Assembly: GCA_900446925.1 (NCBI GenBank)
Contig: UAVY01000001.1
Location: 558,001-622,000 of the forward strand
From: Citrobacter koseri
GTDB lineage: Bacteria; Pseudomonadota; Gammaproteobacteria; Enterobacterales; Enterobacteriaceae
Length of the DNA stretch: 64,000 bases
Direction of reading: 5' to 3'
The notes beneath the pieces are model-generated. The model was given only the letters and a program-made list of their open reading frames with translations. It had not been told where the DNA came from and made no database searches. This document shows, in pieces, positions 25,068 to 38,311 of the stretch. How positions within the stretch are numbered: the first letter of the stretch is position 1; each line of letters begins with the position of its first letter. The translations under genes were made by a program, and so were the position numbers.

Positions 25068-25686
25068 TTACTCTGCTGTGGGCAAATGACGAGCCCGAAT
25101 GCGTGCCCGGGGCTGATAGCGAAACCACGGCAAGCAGAATCTGAATCAGCGGCCCGATAGCCAGCGCATACAATACCGTACCGACGCCCAGCGTCCCCCC
25201 CAGCAACCAGCCGCTCAGCAATACCGAAACTTCAATCGCCGTGCGGATGGCGCGTATCGACCAACCGGTGCGCGCGTGAATCCCGGTCATCAGGCCATCT
25301 CGCGGGCCTGCGCCGAAACCGGCCCCAATATACCATGCTGGTCGCCAGCGCGTTGACCACTACAGCGGAGATCAACAGAACACTGGCGGACCAGCAACGA
25401 CTCAAAAGCGGGCAGTACGGCCAGCGCAACATCCGCCGCCAGCCCAATAACGATCACGTTGCTGATGGTACCAAGACCCGGTCGTTGGCGCAGCGGAATC
25501 CACAGTAATAACACCCAGCACGCCAACGGCGATAATCACCATGCCAATGTTCATTGACAGTAAATTCGCCACGCCAAGGTGGAAAACGTTCCACGGATCG
25601 GCCCCTAAGTCCGCACGCACAAACATTGCGGTCGATACGCCATAAAGAGCCAGACCGGTATACAGTTGAATCAGACGACGCAGCAT
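25068..25686 (-). CDS. YczE-family integral membrane protein (about four frameshifts)
   Basis: Inner-membrane protein of the YczE/YyaS family (DUF6198-like), function unknown; Bacillus YczE is linked to surfactin regulation. The start MLRRLIQLYTGLALYGVSTAMFVRADLGADPWNVFH is characteristic. Extra bases near 25520, 25394 and 25333 break the frame; conserved blocks LLLWIPLRQRPGLGTISNVI, GPRDGLMTGIHARTG and GWLLGGTLGVGTVLYALAIG are recovered. A fourth insertion near 25125 would give a basic tail ending RARHLPTAE and a stop at 25068 (204 residues); without it the frame runs to 24985. Divergent from a MocR regulator, a pairing common in bacteria. Confidence 0.72.
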
Positions 25687-25772
25687 TCTTCCATTCTCCC
25701 CGTTCAGATACCTTTCATCTTCACCGCAATTGGCACTATGATTAATGTCCAGTTTTAAAAAAGTGGACTGCT

Positions 25773-27211
25773 ATGTCATCACGCCGCTATGGAAGCCAGT
25801 CTCTTCAGCGCCTGCTTGGGCACTGGCAGGAGACCCCCTCACGTACTCCTGTCTGGCGTCAGCTGGCGGAGGCCCTGCGTCTGCTGATTTCTTGATGGCC
25901 GACTGGCGCTCGATAGCCGACTGCCCGGCGAACGCGAACTGGCCCGCCGTATTGAAGATCAGCCGAACCACCGTCGCCAGCGCAATGGCGCAACTTCGGG
26001 AAGAAGGCTATCTGGAAAGCCGTCAGGGTAGCGGCTCGCGGGTGATCTTACCGGATGCCATCCACCCTGTGCCCACGCGCGGCGGAGCCAATATGGCATT
26101 GGATCTCTCTTACCGCCGCGCTCAGCGCAGGCCCTGAAATTCACCAGGCTTACCAGCAGGCGCTTTGCGCAATGCCGCAGCATCTGCTGAGTTCCGGGTA
26201 TCTGCCGCAAGGTCTGCTCTCTTTACGTGAATCTATCGCCCGGCACTATTGCGAGCGCGGCTTGCCAACCCGCCCTGATGAAATCATGGTGGTCAATGGC
26301 GCCGTGAGCGGGCTGGCGCTGCTCCTGCGACTCCTGACGGGCCCGGGCGATCGCGTGGTGGTGGATCACCCGACCTACCCGCTCGCAATCGCCGCGATTC
26401 AGGGAGCCTCCTGTCGCCCCGTTGGCGTCTCATTGCCCGAACAGGGTTGGGACACCGCCGGTCTGATGGCGACCATTGCGCAGACCGCGCCGAGAATGGC
26501 TTATCTGATGCCGGATTTCCATAATCCCACCGGGCGCTGTATGGATGCCGCCCACTCGGCAAGCGGTCGCGGATATTGCCGCCAGAACGCATACCACGCT
26601 GGTTGTGGACGAGGACGATGGTTAATTTGTGGTACGACGCCCCGCCGCCGCCCCCGCTCGCGCATTACAACGCCGACGCGCCAATTATTATGCTGGGATC
26701 GGCAGGAAAAAGTTTCTGGGGCGGGGTTACGTCTGGGGTGGGTTCGCGCCTCATCACGGACAATCGCCGCGCTGGTACAAACCCGGGATACGTTTGATTT
26801 AGGATCGCCGGTACTGGAGCAGTTAGCGACCGGCTGGCTGCTTGATAATGCCGCCAGCTTTTCTTCCTGACAGACGGCAGTTGCTGTCCCAACGACGCGA
26901 CCTGTGTTGTGAACTGATGCACGCGCAATTTTCCTGAAATGGCGCTTCCAGGCAGCCGCAGGGCGGGCTCTCTTTTTGGGTGGAGTTACCCGACACGCTG
27001 GCCCACGCTCTTTGCAACGCGTGCCGAAAGCGAAGGGATTCAACTGGGCACCGGTACGCGTTTTGGTCTCGCGGGTGCGTTTGATCGTTTCTTACGTATG
27101 CCGTTCACCCTGCCGGATGAAACACTGCGATCGGCTTTTCAGACATTACAGCCGATATGGGACAACCTGCGCTCACAAAACAGCGCAGGGAAAATACGCA
27201 AAATTATCTAA
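25773..27211 (+). CDS. MocR-type PLP-dependent transcriptional regulator (about eleven frameshifts)
   Basis: GntR-type winged helix fused to a fold-type I aminotransferase domain (MocR/PdxR family). The start MSSRRYGSQSLQRLLGHWQE leads into RQLAEALRLL, then LPGERELARR and ISRTTVASAMAQLREEGYLE (DNA-binding, residues about 25-85). The PLP domain shows SSGYLPQGLLSLRESIARHY, DHPTYPL, DFHNPTGR and the lysine in GSAGKSFWGG. Eleven single-base insertions between about 25888 and 27003 are needed to explain the breaks. Removing all gives 475 residues, typical for MocR. The last 68 residues (LFATRAESEGIQLGTGTRFG and on) are clean. Ligand and target are unknown; the divergent yczE-like gene is the likely target. 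Confidence 0.78.
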
Positions 27212-27220
27212 TATGGCCTG

Positions 27221-27418
27221 TCATCGTCGTTTTATTGCTGGCGTGGGACGGGGAAAACCTTTCAGGGAAATAATGAAGTTCTCGCCGTCTTTCTTTATTT
27301 TTGCCCCGGCATCGCACCAGTCGGAGGCAATACGAAAGAATTCATCACTACCAACATTCCAGTTAAGACGAACATGCTTCACATAGCCGGAAACGCAGTA
27401 ATTCGCAGGCTTCGCCAT
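27221..27418 (-). CDS. Small hypothetical ORF (65 aa)
   Basis: I do not recognise this ORF. It would encode MAKPANYCVSGYVKHVRLNW to PRPTPAIKRR, a basic protein with two cysteines and several aromatic residues but no membrane segment. It overlaps the end of the ribbon-helix-helix-like gene in another frame. It may be the second gene of a two-gene unit, or the C-terminal part of the upstream gene displaced by another sequencing error. The surrounding 5 kb is the most error-rich in the window, so the true start is uncertain. Confidence 0.4.
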   Translation of the reverse strand: MAKPANYCVSGYVKHVRLNWNVGSDEFFRIASDWCDAGAKIKKDGENFIISLKGFPRPTPAIKRR

Positions 27419-27700
27419 AATTACTGGCGATTGAGAGTTGTTGTTTCATTTTTTCTTCCTTGAGTAATCTGCGTAATGCTTTGATTTCTTTAGGAGTAAG
27501 CGGCTCATCTACGGATTCTTCCGTATGCTGACTGTCGATATCACTCGCCGAGACTCCCCGCCTCTTCTGCGGCCCTCAAATGCAATCAGCAGCAGTTTTT
27601 CTGTGGTGATACTTAAGTTCTCATTATTTGCTTCGGCATAATGGCGAAGCTTCTCTTTTAACGTCTCATCGATTTTGACATTTAGTACAGCAGTAGCCAT
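27363..27700 (-). CDS. Ribbon-helix-helix-like small protein, unassigned (probable frameshift)
   Basis: The start MATAVLNVKIDETLKEKLRH and the segment NNENLSITTEKLLLIAFEGR look like a beta-strand-helix-helix DNA-binding unit as in Arc/CopG-type antitoxins. AAGGA stands 12 bases before the ATG at 27698-27700. Near 27555-27580 the frame appears to lose one base; restoring it continues as VSASDIDSQHTEESVDEPLT and KEIKALRRLLKEEKMKQQLS, reaching a stop at 27363 (about 112 residues). Alternatively the protein ends near 27509-27548. No toxin is recognised next to it. Function is inferred from fold resemblance only. Confidence 0.5.
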
Positions 27701-27885
27701 CGTAAAGAGTCCTTGTAAACAGGCAAAACACGTCGTGTGCGACACAGCTATCGTCACCGCGTGAATATCAGGGCACAAACTGATTAATAACGTCCCGATA
27801 ACACTCTGCCAGCATTTGATGACAAAATAATGACGTTAATATGACAAAGAGGAGGAAAATGAAGAGGTTGCCGGACGGCAGAATT

Positions 27886-27999
27886 GGGTGGGGCCCTGCC
27901 AGCTACATCCCGGCACACACGTCATCTGCTCTGGCTGCTTCCTTCCGGACCTGACCTGGTAAACAGAGTAGCGTTGCGGGAGAACCAACAGAGCCCCCC
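27886..27999 (-). ncRNA. ffs: 4.5S RNA (signal recognition particle RNA)
   Basis: The 114-base sequence reads GGGGGGCTCTGTTGGTTCTC at its 5' end and GGCAGGGCCCCACCC at its 3' end. It contains the conserved SRP apical segment CAGGTCAGGTCCGGAAGGAA and AGCAGCC. It binds Ffh to form the bacterial SRP that targets membrane proteins to FtsY and the translocon. Small differences from E. coli (AGAG for AAGG after AGCC, one C fewer near the 3' end, one more G at the 5' end) may be natural or errors. Promoter and short leader are visible upstream. Confidence 0.96.
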
Positions 28000-28031
28000 A
28001 TTGAGAGCGTTGTTAACCAACGCGCAGGCGC

Positions 28032-28060
28032 ATTATCACTGCTGGCCCCTGTAAATGCAA
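28032..28060 (-). promoter_or_regulatory. Sigma-70 promoter of ffs
   Basis: TTGCAT (28055-28060) and GATAAT (28032-28037) are separated by exactly 17 bases on the minus strand, followed by a GC-rich discriminator GCGCCTGCGCG as in stable-RNA promoters. A start near 28025 would give a leader of about 25 bases, similar to the known E. coli 4.5S precursor. Confidence 0.8.
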
Positions 28061-28154
28061 CCCATCCCAACATCGGATGCTGTTTTCTTGCGCAATGAGG
28101 CTTCACTCCCCGGCGGTTCACGATTATGCTGAAAGATTATCGCAGGAATGAATG

Positions 28155-28470
28155 ATGGACAGACAAGACACTTTCCCCCAACGCGTCTGGCAAATCGTGG
28201 CCTCAATCCCCCGAAGGGTTTGTCACGACTTATGGCGACGTCGCCCGCCTCGCCGGTTCACCTCGTGCCGCGCGTCCAGGTCGGCGGCGTATTAAAACGA
28301 TTGCCGGAAGGCAGCACCCCTCCCCCTGGCATCGGGTCGTGAATCGTCATGGCGCCATCTCCCTGACCGGGCCAGACCTGCAACGCCAACGTCAGGCGTT
28401 ACTGTCAGAAGGCGTGGTGGTCTCGGGGAGTGGGCAAATCGATATGCAACGATATCGCTGGGTTTATTAA
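28155..28470 (+). CDS. atl: Alkyltransferase-like protein Atl (YbaZ), four extra bases
   Basis: ATL proteins bind O6-alkylguanine lesions and flag them for nucleotide excision repair; they lack the alkyl-accepting cysteine. The start MDRQDTFPQRVWQIVASIP is followed after repair by EGFVTTYGDVARLAGSPRAA and RQVGGVLKRLPEGSTLPWHR, where PWHR replaces the PCHR of true methyltransferases. Extra C residues near 28211, 28269 and two between 28317 and 28327 break the frame; removing them gives 103 residues ending QRYRWVY. ATG at 28152 or 28155 is possible. The C-terminal third is clean. Confidence 0.86.
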
Positions 28471-28492
28471 CCCTCTCCGGCCGGAGAGGGTT
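28469..28492. terminator. Palindromic hairpin between convergent atl and ybaY
   Basis: A perfect palindrome AACCCTCTCCGG / CCGGAGAGGGTT begins at the atl stop codon and lies 14 bases from the ybaY stop. It could act for both converging genes; there is little T-run, so strength is uncertain. Confidence 0.6.
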
Positions 28493-28505
28493 GTCCTGTG
28501 AGAGC

Positions 28506-29075
28506 TTAGTACTGTGTCGGCGCCGGTACGGCGGAAGACGGGTTCACCTGCGTCGGCGACGTTGACGGTACGGTTGTCGCTGCGCCGCCGCTGGCCTGAA
28601 CAGGCACTGCCGTTTGCTGAACCGGCACCAGCGTCAGATCCGCTTTCGTGCCGCCCTGATTAATGACCGGCTGTACGGTATCGGTGATAAAGACCAGTTT
28701 ATCATTAATCGTCACGGCGGCGCTCAACAGAATCCGCGCATTTGGCTGGATGTCAGCCGGGTTAAACGGCAGTACAAAGCTAAATGGCGACTGTTTCCCC
28801 TCGGTGCGCACCGCTTTCTGCGACAGCACTTTCGACGGCGCATCCGCCAGTGAGGCATCAGACAGCGTCACGGTCAGTACGGCATCCGGTGGCAGGGCCA
28901 CTTTCTGACGGATCCAGACAGTACCGGAGACATTAGGTTGCTGAATAGTTGACTGTGTAGCCACGCCAGAAGTATTTGGGTCAGGCGCAGGCGTCTGGAT
29001 ATCTGCGCTTCTGTCTGCGCAGGCTGCCAGAGCAACCGCAACCGCTAAACCACTTACCATGTGCACGAGTTTCAT
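28506..29075 (-). CDS. ybaY: YbaY-family lipoprotein
   Basis: Predicted lipoprotein with a type III secretion pilotin-like/YbaY domain, function unknown (called a glycoprotein/polysaccharide metabolism protein in older annotation). The signal MKLVHMVSGLAVAVALAAC gives Cys19 as lipid site. A proline/threonine-rich linker follows, then the beta-rich domain GTVWIRQKVALPPDAVLTVT to TVQPVINQGG. The tail is rich in Pro, Ser, Thr and Val. 189 residues, one shorter than in E. coli. Divergent from tesB. Intact. Confidence 0.92.
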   Translation of the reverse strand: MKLVHMVSGLAVAVALAACADRSADIQTPAPDPNTSGVATQSTIQQPNVSGTVWIRQKVALPPDAVLTVTLSDASLADAPSKVLSQKAVRTEGKQSPFSFVLPFNPADIQPNARILLSAAVTINDKLVFITDTVQPVINQGGTKADLTLVPVQQTAVPVQASGGAATTVPSTSPTQVNPSSAVPAPTQY

Positions 29076-29290
29076 TAAATTCTCCTTATCATCAATGCAT
29101 CAGCGGGAGGTGCTTTACCCGCCGGAAGAGTGGTTAACAAAGACATAACGTGACTAAGTGTGGCATATTTCACTTATTTTTGCCTGGAATTAGTCCGTAA
29201 TTCAGACTATTGCACCCATCGGACCACTTTCAAAATTGCGTTATACTCTGCCTACCTCGCTTCGGCGCCGTTGTTACCTGGAGAGCACGT

Positions 29291-30153
29291 ATGAGTCAGG
29301 CACTGAATAATTTGCTGTCATTGTTAGATCTGGAAAAAATTGAAGAAGGACTCTTTCGGGGCCAAAGTGAAGACTTAGGATTACGTCAGGTTTTTGGTGG
29401 TCAGGTGGTCGGTCAGGCGCTGTATGCCGCCAAAGAGACCGTACCTGAACAACGTCTGGTTCACTCTTTTCACAGCTACTTTCTGCGCCCCGGCGACAGC
29501 CTGAAGCCCCATTATTTACGATGTGGAAGTTCTGCGCGACGGCAACAGTTTCAGCGCGCGTCGCGTCGCCGCCATCCAGAACGGGAAGCCTATTTTCTAT
29601 ATGACAGCCTCCTTCCAGGCGCCGGAAGAGGGATTTGAGCATCAAGAAAACCATGCCGGACGCCCCTGCGCCGGAAACGCTGCAATCGGAGACGGAGATC
29701 GCCCGTTCATTGGCGCATCTGCTGCCGCCCGTGCTGAAAGAGAAATTTATCAGCGACCGCCCGCTGGAGATCCGCCCGGTAGAGTTCCACAACCCGTTAA
29801 AAGGCCACGTTGCGAACCCGACGCGCCAGGTCTGGATCCGCGCCAACGGTACGATACCGGATGATATCCGCATTCATCAGTATCTGCTGGGTTATGCTTC
29901 CGATCTGAATTTCCTGCCCGTCGCGCTGCAACCCTACGGCATCGGCTTCCTGGAAAAAGGTCTGCAAATTGCCACGATCGACCATTCAATGTGGTTCCAT
30001 CGCCCTTTCAACATGAACGAATGGTTGCTGTACAGCGTAGAGAGCACCTCGGCTTCCAGCGCCCGTGGTTTTGTTCGTGGGGAGTTTTACACGCGAGATG
30101 GCGTGATGGTCGCATCGACCGTTCAGGAAGGCGTGATGCGCAATCGCAATTGA
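29291..30153 (+). CDS. tesB: Acyl-CoA thioesterase II (two frameshifts)
   Basis: Double-hotdog thioesterase that hydrolyses medium- and long-chain acyl-CoA. The start [20 protein letters not shown] is at 29291. The frame breaks near 29510 (CCCC for CCC) and near 29646 (AA for A after CATC); repair gives 286 residues, exactly the E. coli length. The second hotdog half holds YASDLNFL and [12 protein letters not shown] with the catalytic Asp and partner residues, then [16 protein letters not shown]. It converges on amtB with 48 bases between the repaired stops. Confidence 0.94.
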
Positions 30154-30201
30154 AAATGGCCGAATGGCGACGCAAAAGCGTCGCCTCCGGCCTGTTGATG
30201 A

Positions 30202-31495
30202 TCAGGGCGTTATACGCATTCTCGCCGTGGCTGTTGACGTCCAGACCTTCGCGCTCCTGCTCTTCCGGTACGCGCAGCCCAACGGTGATATCCGCCAGTT
30301 TGGTAGCCCGATAAACGCCACTACGCCAGACCAGACGATGGTGATAGCGATACTCTCCAGCTGCACCAGCAGCTGATGCCCCATCGTCACGCCTTCGGCA
30401 AACCCTACACCGCCGAGGGTGGTGGACGCAAAGATCCCGGTCAGGATACACCCAACGATGCCGCAAAAACGCCGTGGATGCCAAACACATCGCAAGGATC
30501 GTCCACACGCAGCAGACGTTTAAGCATCGTCACGCCCCCACAGACCCGCCAGCCCGCAACGACACCGAGAATCAACGCGCCGCCGACGCCAATGTAACCA
30601 CAGGCTGGCGTTATGCCGACCAGTCCCGCGATAGCGCCGGAGCAGGCGCCCAGCAGAGACGGTTTACCGCGCAGCGCCCACTCGCCGAAAATCCACCCCA
30701 GAATAGCGGGCAGCCGTTGCCACCACGGTGTTAACAAAGGCCAGTGCAGCAATCTCGTTCGCCATCCCTGCCGACCCGGCGTTAAAGCCAAACCAGCCGA
30801 TATAGAGGATCGCGGTGCCGGTGAAAACCATCGGGCAGGTTATGGGGTTTGAACGCCTCTTTACCAAAGCCGACACGTTTGCCAATCAGATAAGCGCCCA
30901 CCAGACCAGCAATCGCCGCATTGATATGCACGACCGTACCGCCCGCAAAATCCAGCGCGCCGTGAGAAGCCAGCAAACCGCCGCCCCAGACCATATGCGC
31001 AATCGGGATATAGGAGAGCGTCAGCCACACCACCACGAAAATCAGTACCGCAGAGAAGCGGATACGTTCAGCCAGCGCCCCCACGATCAGCCCGACGGTA
31101 ATGCAGGCGAAAGAGCCCTGGAAAGCAACGTGAATATACTGGTAGAAACTGCCCATCACTGCCGTGAGCTCAATATTTTTCAGCATCACCCAGTTGAAGT
31201 CGCCAAAGAAGTTGTTCCCCTCGCCAAAGGCCAGCGAATAGCCGTAAACAACCCATAAAATACAGACCAGCGCGAAGGTGACGGCAACCTGCGTCAACAT
31301 CGACAGCACGTTCTTTCCACGGATCAATCCGCCATAAAACAGGGCAATGCCCGGAATGGTCATGAACAGCACCAGCGCGGTGCAAATCATCATAAAGGCA
31401 TTGTCGGCTTTATCCACAACCGCCGGAGCCGCCATTGCCAGACCTGGAAGCAAAGCCAGTGAAGCAAGGCCAGTTTTCATCGTTGCTATCTTCAT
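30202..31495 (-). CDS. amtB: Ammonium transporter AmtB (net seven extra bases)
   Basis: Trimeric inner-membrane ammonia channel with 11 membrane helices after a cleaved signal (MKIATMKTGLASLALLPGLAMAAP). The first 225 residues are clean, including the pore His twin region IPIAHMVWGGG. Errors near 30836, 30714, 30557, 30537, 30464 (two), 30303-30311 (two) and 30207 (eight insertions, one deletion) break the rest. Removing them gives 428 residues ending NSHGENAYNA, the E. coli length and terminus. It lies 31 bases after glnK, whose product plugs the channel when nitrogen is plentiful. Confidence 0.92.
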
Positions 31496-31526
31496 CTTTT
31501 CGTTCCCTATCACTGTGTGCCAGGAG

Positions 31527-31866
31527 TTACAGTGCCGCTTCGTCGGCTTCGCCGGTACGAATACGAATGACACGTTGCAGCTCAGCGACAAAAATTTTTG
31601 CCGTCGCCAATTTTTCCGGTGTAGGCCGCCTTGCTGATGACCTCAATGACTTCATCAAGCTGGTCGTCGGCAATCGCCACATCAATCTTCACTTTGGGCA
31701 GGAAGTTGACGCTGTATTCCGCACCGCGGTACAGCTCGGCATGACCTTTCTGACGCCCGAAGCCTTTTACTTCGGTGACTGTCAGCCCTTGAATACCAAT
31801 CGAAGACAGTGCTTCACGGACGTCTTCCAGTTTGAACGGTTTGATTACCACGGTAACCAGCTTCAT
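31527..31866 (-). CDS. glnK: Nitrogen regulatory PII protein GlnK (one frameshift)
   Basis: PII signal protein that is uridylylated by GlnD and blocks AmtB in its unmodified form. The start MKLVTVVIKPFKLEDVREAL at 31866 is followed by the T-loop KGHAELYRGAEY with Tyr51, the uridylylation site. Near 31602 five A residues stand for four; removing one continues KIFVAELQRVIRIRTGEADE and gives 112 residues ending AAL. First gene of glnK-amtB, with a sigma-54 promoter about 55 bases upstream. Confidence 0.95.
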
Positions 31867-31919
31867 AGATCCCCTCCTGTCAGAATTCGATAATGTCTGC
31901 CGCTTCACGACAGGGATAT

Positions 31920-31935
31920 TGCAAGGGGTGTGCCA
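31920..31935 (-). promoter_or_regulatory. Sigma-54 promoter of glnK-amtB
   Basis: On the minus strand TGGCACACCCCTTGCA matches the RpoN consensus TGGCACN5TTGCA exactly, with the invariant GG and GC ten bases apart. It lies 54 bases before the glnK start. Confidence 0.92.
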
Positions 31936-31997
31936 GAAATGAAAAACGCGGGATAATTCAGGCTTGTAGGGTACGGCAGGGGAAGGAAAAGAAAAAA

Positions 31998-32047
31998 CGC
32001 ACTATAACGGTGCATGGTACGTTACATTTTTGCACCAGATTGTTGAT
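31998..32047. promoter_or_regulatory. NtrC-type enhancer sites upstream of glnK
   Basis: CGCACTATAACGGTGCA (31998-32014) fits the 17-base NtrC palindrome TGCACC-N5-GGTGCA at most positions. A second, half-perfect site TGCACCAGATTGTTGAT is at 32031-32047. Both lie 60-130 bases upstream of the sigma-54 promoter, a normal enhancer distance. Confidence 0.7.
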
Positions 32048-32048
32048 T

Positions 32049-35667
<3,619 letters not shown>

Positions 35668-35711
35668 GCGTTATATCCTGACATGATTTCCGGCAATATT
35701 TTCCGGGAGAA

Positions 35712-36170
35712 TTATTCAATAGGCAGAGCGGTTGTGTACTTAATCTGTTCCATCGCAAAGCTCGACGTTACGTCTGACAATCCCGGAACACTGTTCACCA
35801 GACGTTTGTAGAAGTCGTCATAACGCTTCATATCTGCTACCTGAACCCGCATCAGATAGTCGTATTCCCCGGCCATACGCCAGAACCCCAGCACTTCCGG
35901 CATTTCGGTGACCACCGTCACGAAGCGGCTGTACCATTCACTGCTGTGATGCTGGGTTTTGATCAGTACGAACGCCGTTAACCCCAGACCCAATTTCTCT
36001 GGGTCCAGTAGCGCGACTTTACCGAGGAGAATGCCGTCGTCTTCCAGACGTTTCAGCCGTTTCCAGCAGGGTGTGGTGGTCAGATTAACGGCATCGGCCA
36101 GCGCCTGCAAAGAGAGGGTGCAGTCCTGCTGCAACAAAAGCAGCAGCTTACGGTCAATTTTATCTAACAT
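35712..36170 (-). CDS. decR: Lrp/AsnC-family regulator DecR (YbaO)
   Basis: Lrp-type regulator that senses cysteine and activates cysteine detoxification genes. The 152-residue product starts [20 protein letters not shown], with the helix-turn-helix [22 protein letters not shown], then a RAM ligand-binding domain ([20 protein letters not shown]). The frame is open far upstream; the ATG at 36168-36170 is chosen by homology. Divergent from the cysteine desulfhydrase gene with 112 bases between, which fits direct control of that gene. Confidence 0.93.
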   Translation of the reverse strand: MLDKIDRKLLLLLQQDCTLSLQALADAVNLTTTPCWKRLKRLEDDGILLGKVALLDPEKLGLGLTAFVLIKTQHHSSEWYSRFVTVVTEMPEVLGFWRMAGEYDYLMRVQVADMKRYDDFYKRLVNSVPGLSDVTSSFAMEQIKYTTALPIE

Positions 36171-36282
36171 ACCCACCCCACAGAGAAGATTTTTCTCCCT
36201 ACATTCTATTTTAAAGGTGAAATGGCAACAATTTTTTCCGTGCTTTTCGCTAATCTGGGCACAAAATGACAAATGGAAATTA

Positions 36283-37338
36283 ATGATGAATAGCACCTGG
36301 GTTAAAAACGCCATTAATGAAATTAACGCTGACTATCAGCGTTCAGCCGACACGCATCTGATCCGGTTGTCGCTACCGGCGTTTCCGGGCATCCAGATCT
36401 ACCTGAAGGATGAAAGCACCCATCCGACCGGCAGCCTGAAGCACCGTCTGGCGCGTTCATTGTTCCTGTATGGGTTGTGTAACGGCTGGATTAAAGAAAA
36501 CACGACCATTATTGAATCCTCCTCCGGTTCAACGGCGGTTTCCGAAGCCTGGTTCGCCCGACTGCTCGGCCTGCCGTTTATCGCGGTAATGCCTTCCTGC
36601 ACGGCAAAACGCAAAATCGAACAAATTGCGTTTTATGGCGGTCGCTCCCACTTTGTCGAAAGCGCCTGCGAGATTTACGCCGCCTCTGAGCAGCTGGCGC
36701 ACGAACTGAACGGTCACTATATGGATCAGTTCACCTATGCCGAACGCGCCACCGACTGGCGCGGCAACAATAATATCGCCGACAGTATTTTCCATCAGAT
36801 GCAGCGTGAGCCGAATCCGGTGCCGAAGCATATCGTGATGAGCGCGGGGACGGGCGGCACGTCAGCGACAATTGGCCGCTATATTCGCTGTCATGGGTAT
36901 GACACACGCCTGATGGTGGTTGACCCGGAAAACTCGGTCTTCCTGCCCTACTGGCAGGATCGCGACGCCACATTGCGCAGCCCGGTGGGCAGCAAAATTG
37001 AGGGGATTGGTCGCCCGCGCGTGGAACCCTCCTTCATCCCGGATGTGGTGGACGAAATGCTGCGCGTACCCGACGCCGCCAGCGTCGCGACCGCGCACTG
37101 GCTGGAAACACAGCTGGGCCGTAAAGTGGGCGCCTCCACCGGCACTAATATGTGGGGAACGTTGCAGATCGCAGCCAGAATGCGCGACGCCGGAGAGACC
37201 GGTTCTCTCGTCACGCTGCTGTGTGACAGCGGCGAACGCTATCTCGACACCTATTACAATCCCCAGTGGGTTAACGATCACATTGGCGATTTAGCGCCGT
37301 GGCAGGCGGAAATTGCCCAACTGCTGAACGTCCGTTAA
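36283..37338 (+). CDS. cdsH: PLP-dependent cysteine desulfhydrase (CdsH-type, cysteine synthase fold)
   Basis: Fold-type II PLP enzyme related to cysteine synthase. In Salmonella the gene at this position encodes the cysteine-inducible desulfhydrase CdsH, which releases sulfide, ammonia and pyruvate. Seen here: the PLP lysine in [12 protein letters not shown] near residue 48, the Asn-loop-like [13 protein letters not shown], the phosphate-binding [12 protein letters not shown] and C-terminal LLCDSGERY. 351 residues; ATG at 36283 or 36286 possible. It faces decR and is probably its target. E. coli K-12 carries no equivalent here, so it is a Salmonella-type marker. Intact. Confidence 0.85.
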   Translation: MMNSTWVKNAINEINADYQRSADTHLIRLSLPAFPGIQIYLKDESTHPTGSLKHRLARSLFLYGLCNGWIKENTTIIESSSGSTAVSEAWFARLLGLPFIAVMPSCTAKRKIEQIAFYGGRSHFVESACEIYAASEQLAHELNGHYMDQFTYAERATDWRGNNNIADSIFHQMQREPNPVPKHIVMSAGTGGTSATIGRYIRCHGYDTRLMVVDPENSVFLPYWQDRDATLRSPVGSKIEGIGRPRVEPSFIPDVVDEMLRVPDAASVATAHWLETQLGRKVGASTGTNMWGTLQIAARMRDAGETGSLVTLLCDSGERYLDTYYNPQWVNDHIGDLAPWQAEIAQLLNVR

Positions 37339-37345
37339 GCGGCAT

Positions 37346-37376
37346 AAAAAAAAGCCAGGCTTTACGGGTCTGGCTT
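37346..37376 (-). terminator. Rho-independent terminator of cof
   Basis: On the minus strand AAGCCAGAC and GCCTGGCTT pair around CCGTAAA, followed by a T-run (T8). It lies 16 bases after the cof stop and also in the path of the converging cdsH transcript. Confidence 0.82.
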
Positions 37377-37391
37377 GCTGGAAAGGATCGC

Positions 37392-38211
<820 letters not shown>

Positions 38212-38311
38212 CTCTTTCTCCACACCGTGACGCAATTAACTTGTGATTGAGTATCACCTGAGATATACGGAAGTAATAGTGAATAGATAAAATGAATTGT
38301 TCCGGGTTTCA

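Noticed and set aside
23036..27211. Reductive evolution of a host-adapted lineage with many pseudogenes
   Set aside because: Every break is a single-base run-length change, no large deletions or missense decay accompany them, restored lengths are exact, and essential genes show the same pattern.
27903..28121. 72-codon ORF over the 4.5S RNA gene
   Set aside because: It coincides with ffs and its promoter; the RNA identity is clear and the peptide has no independent support.
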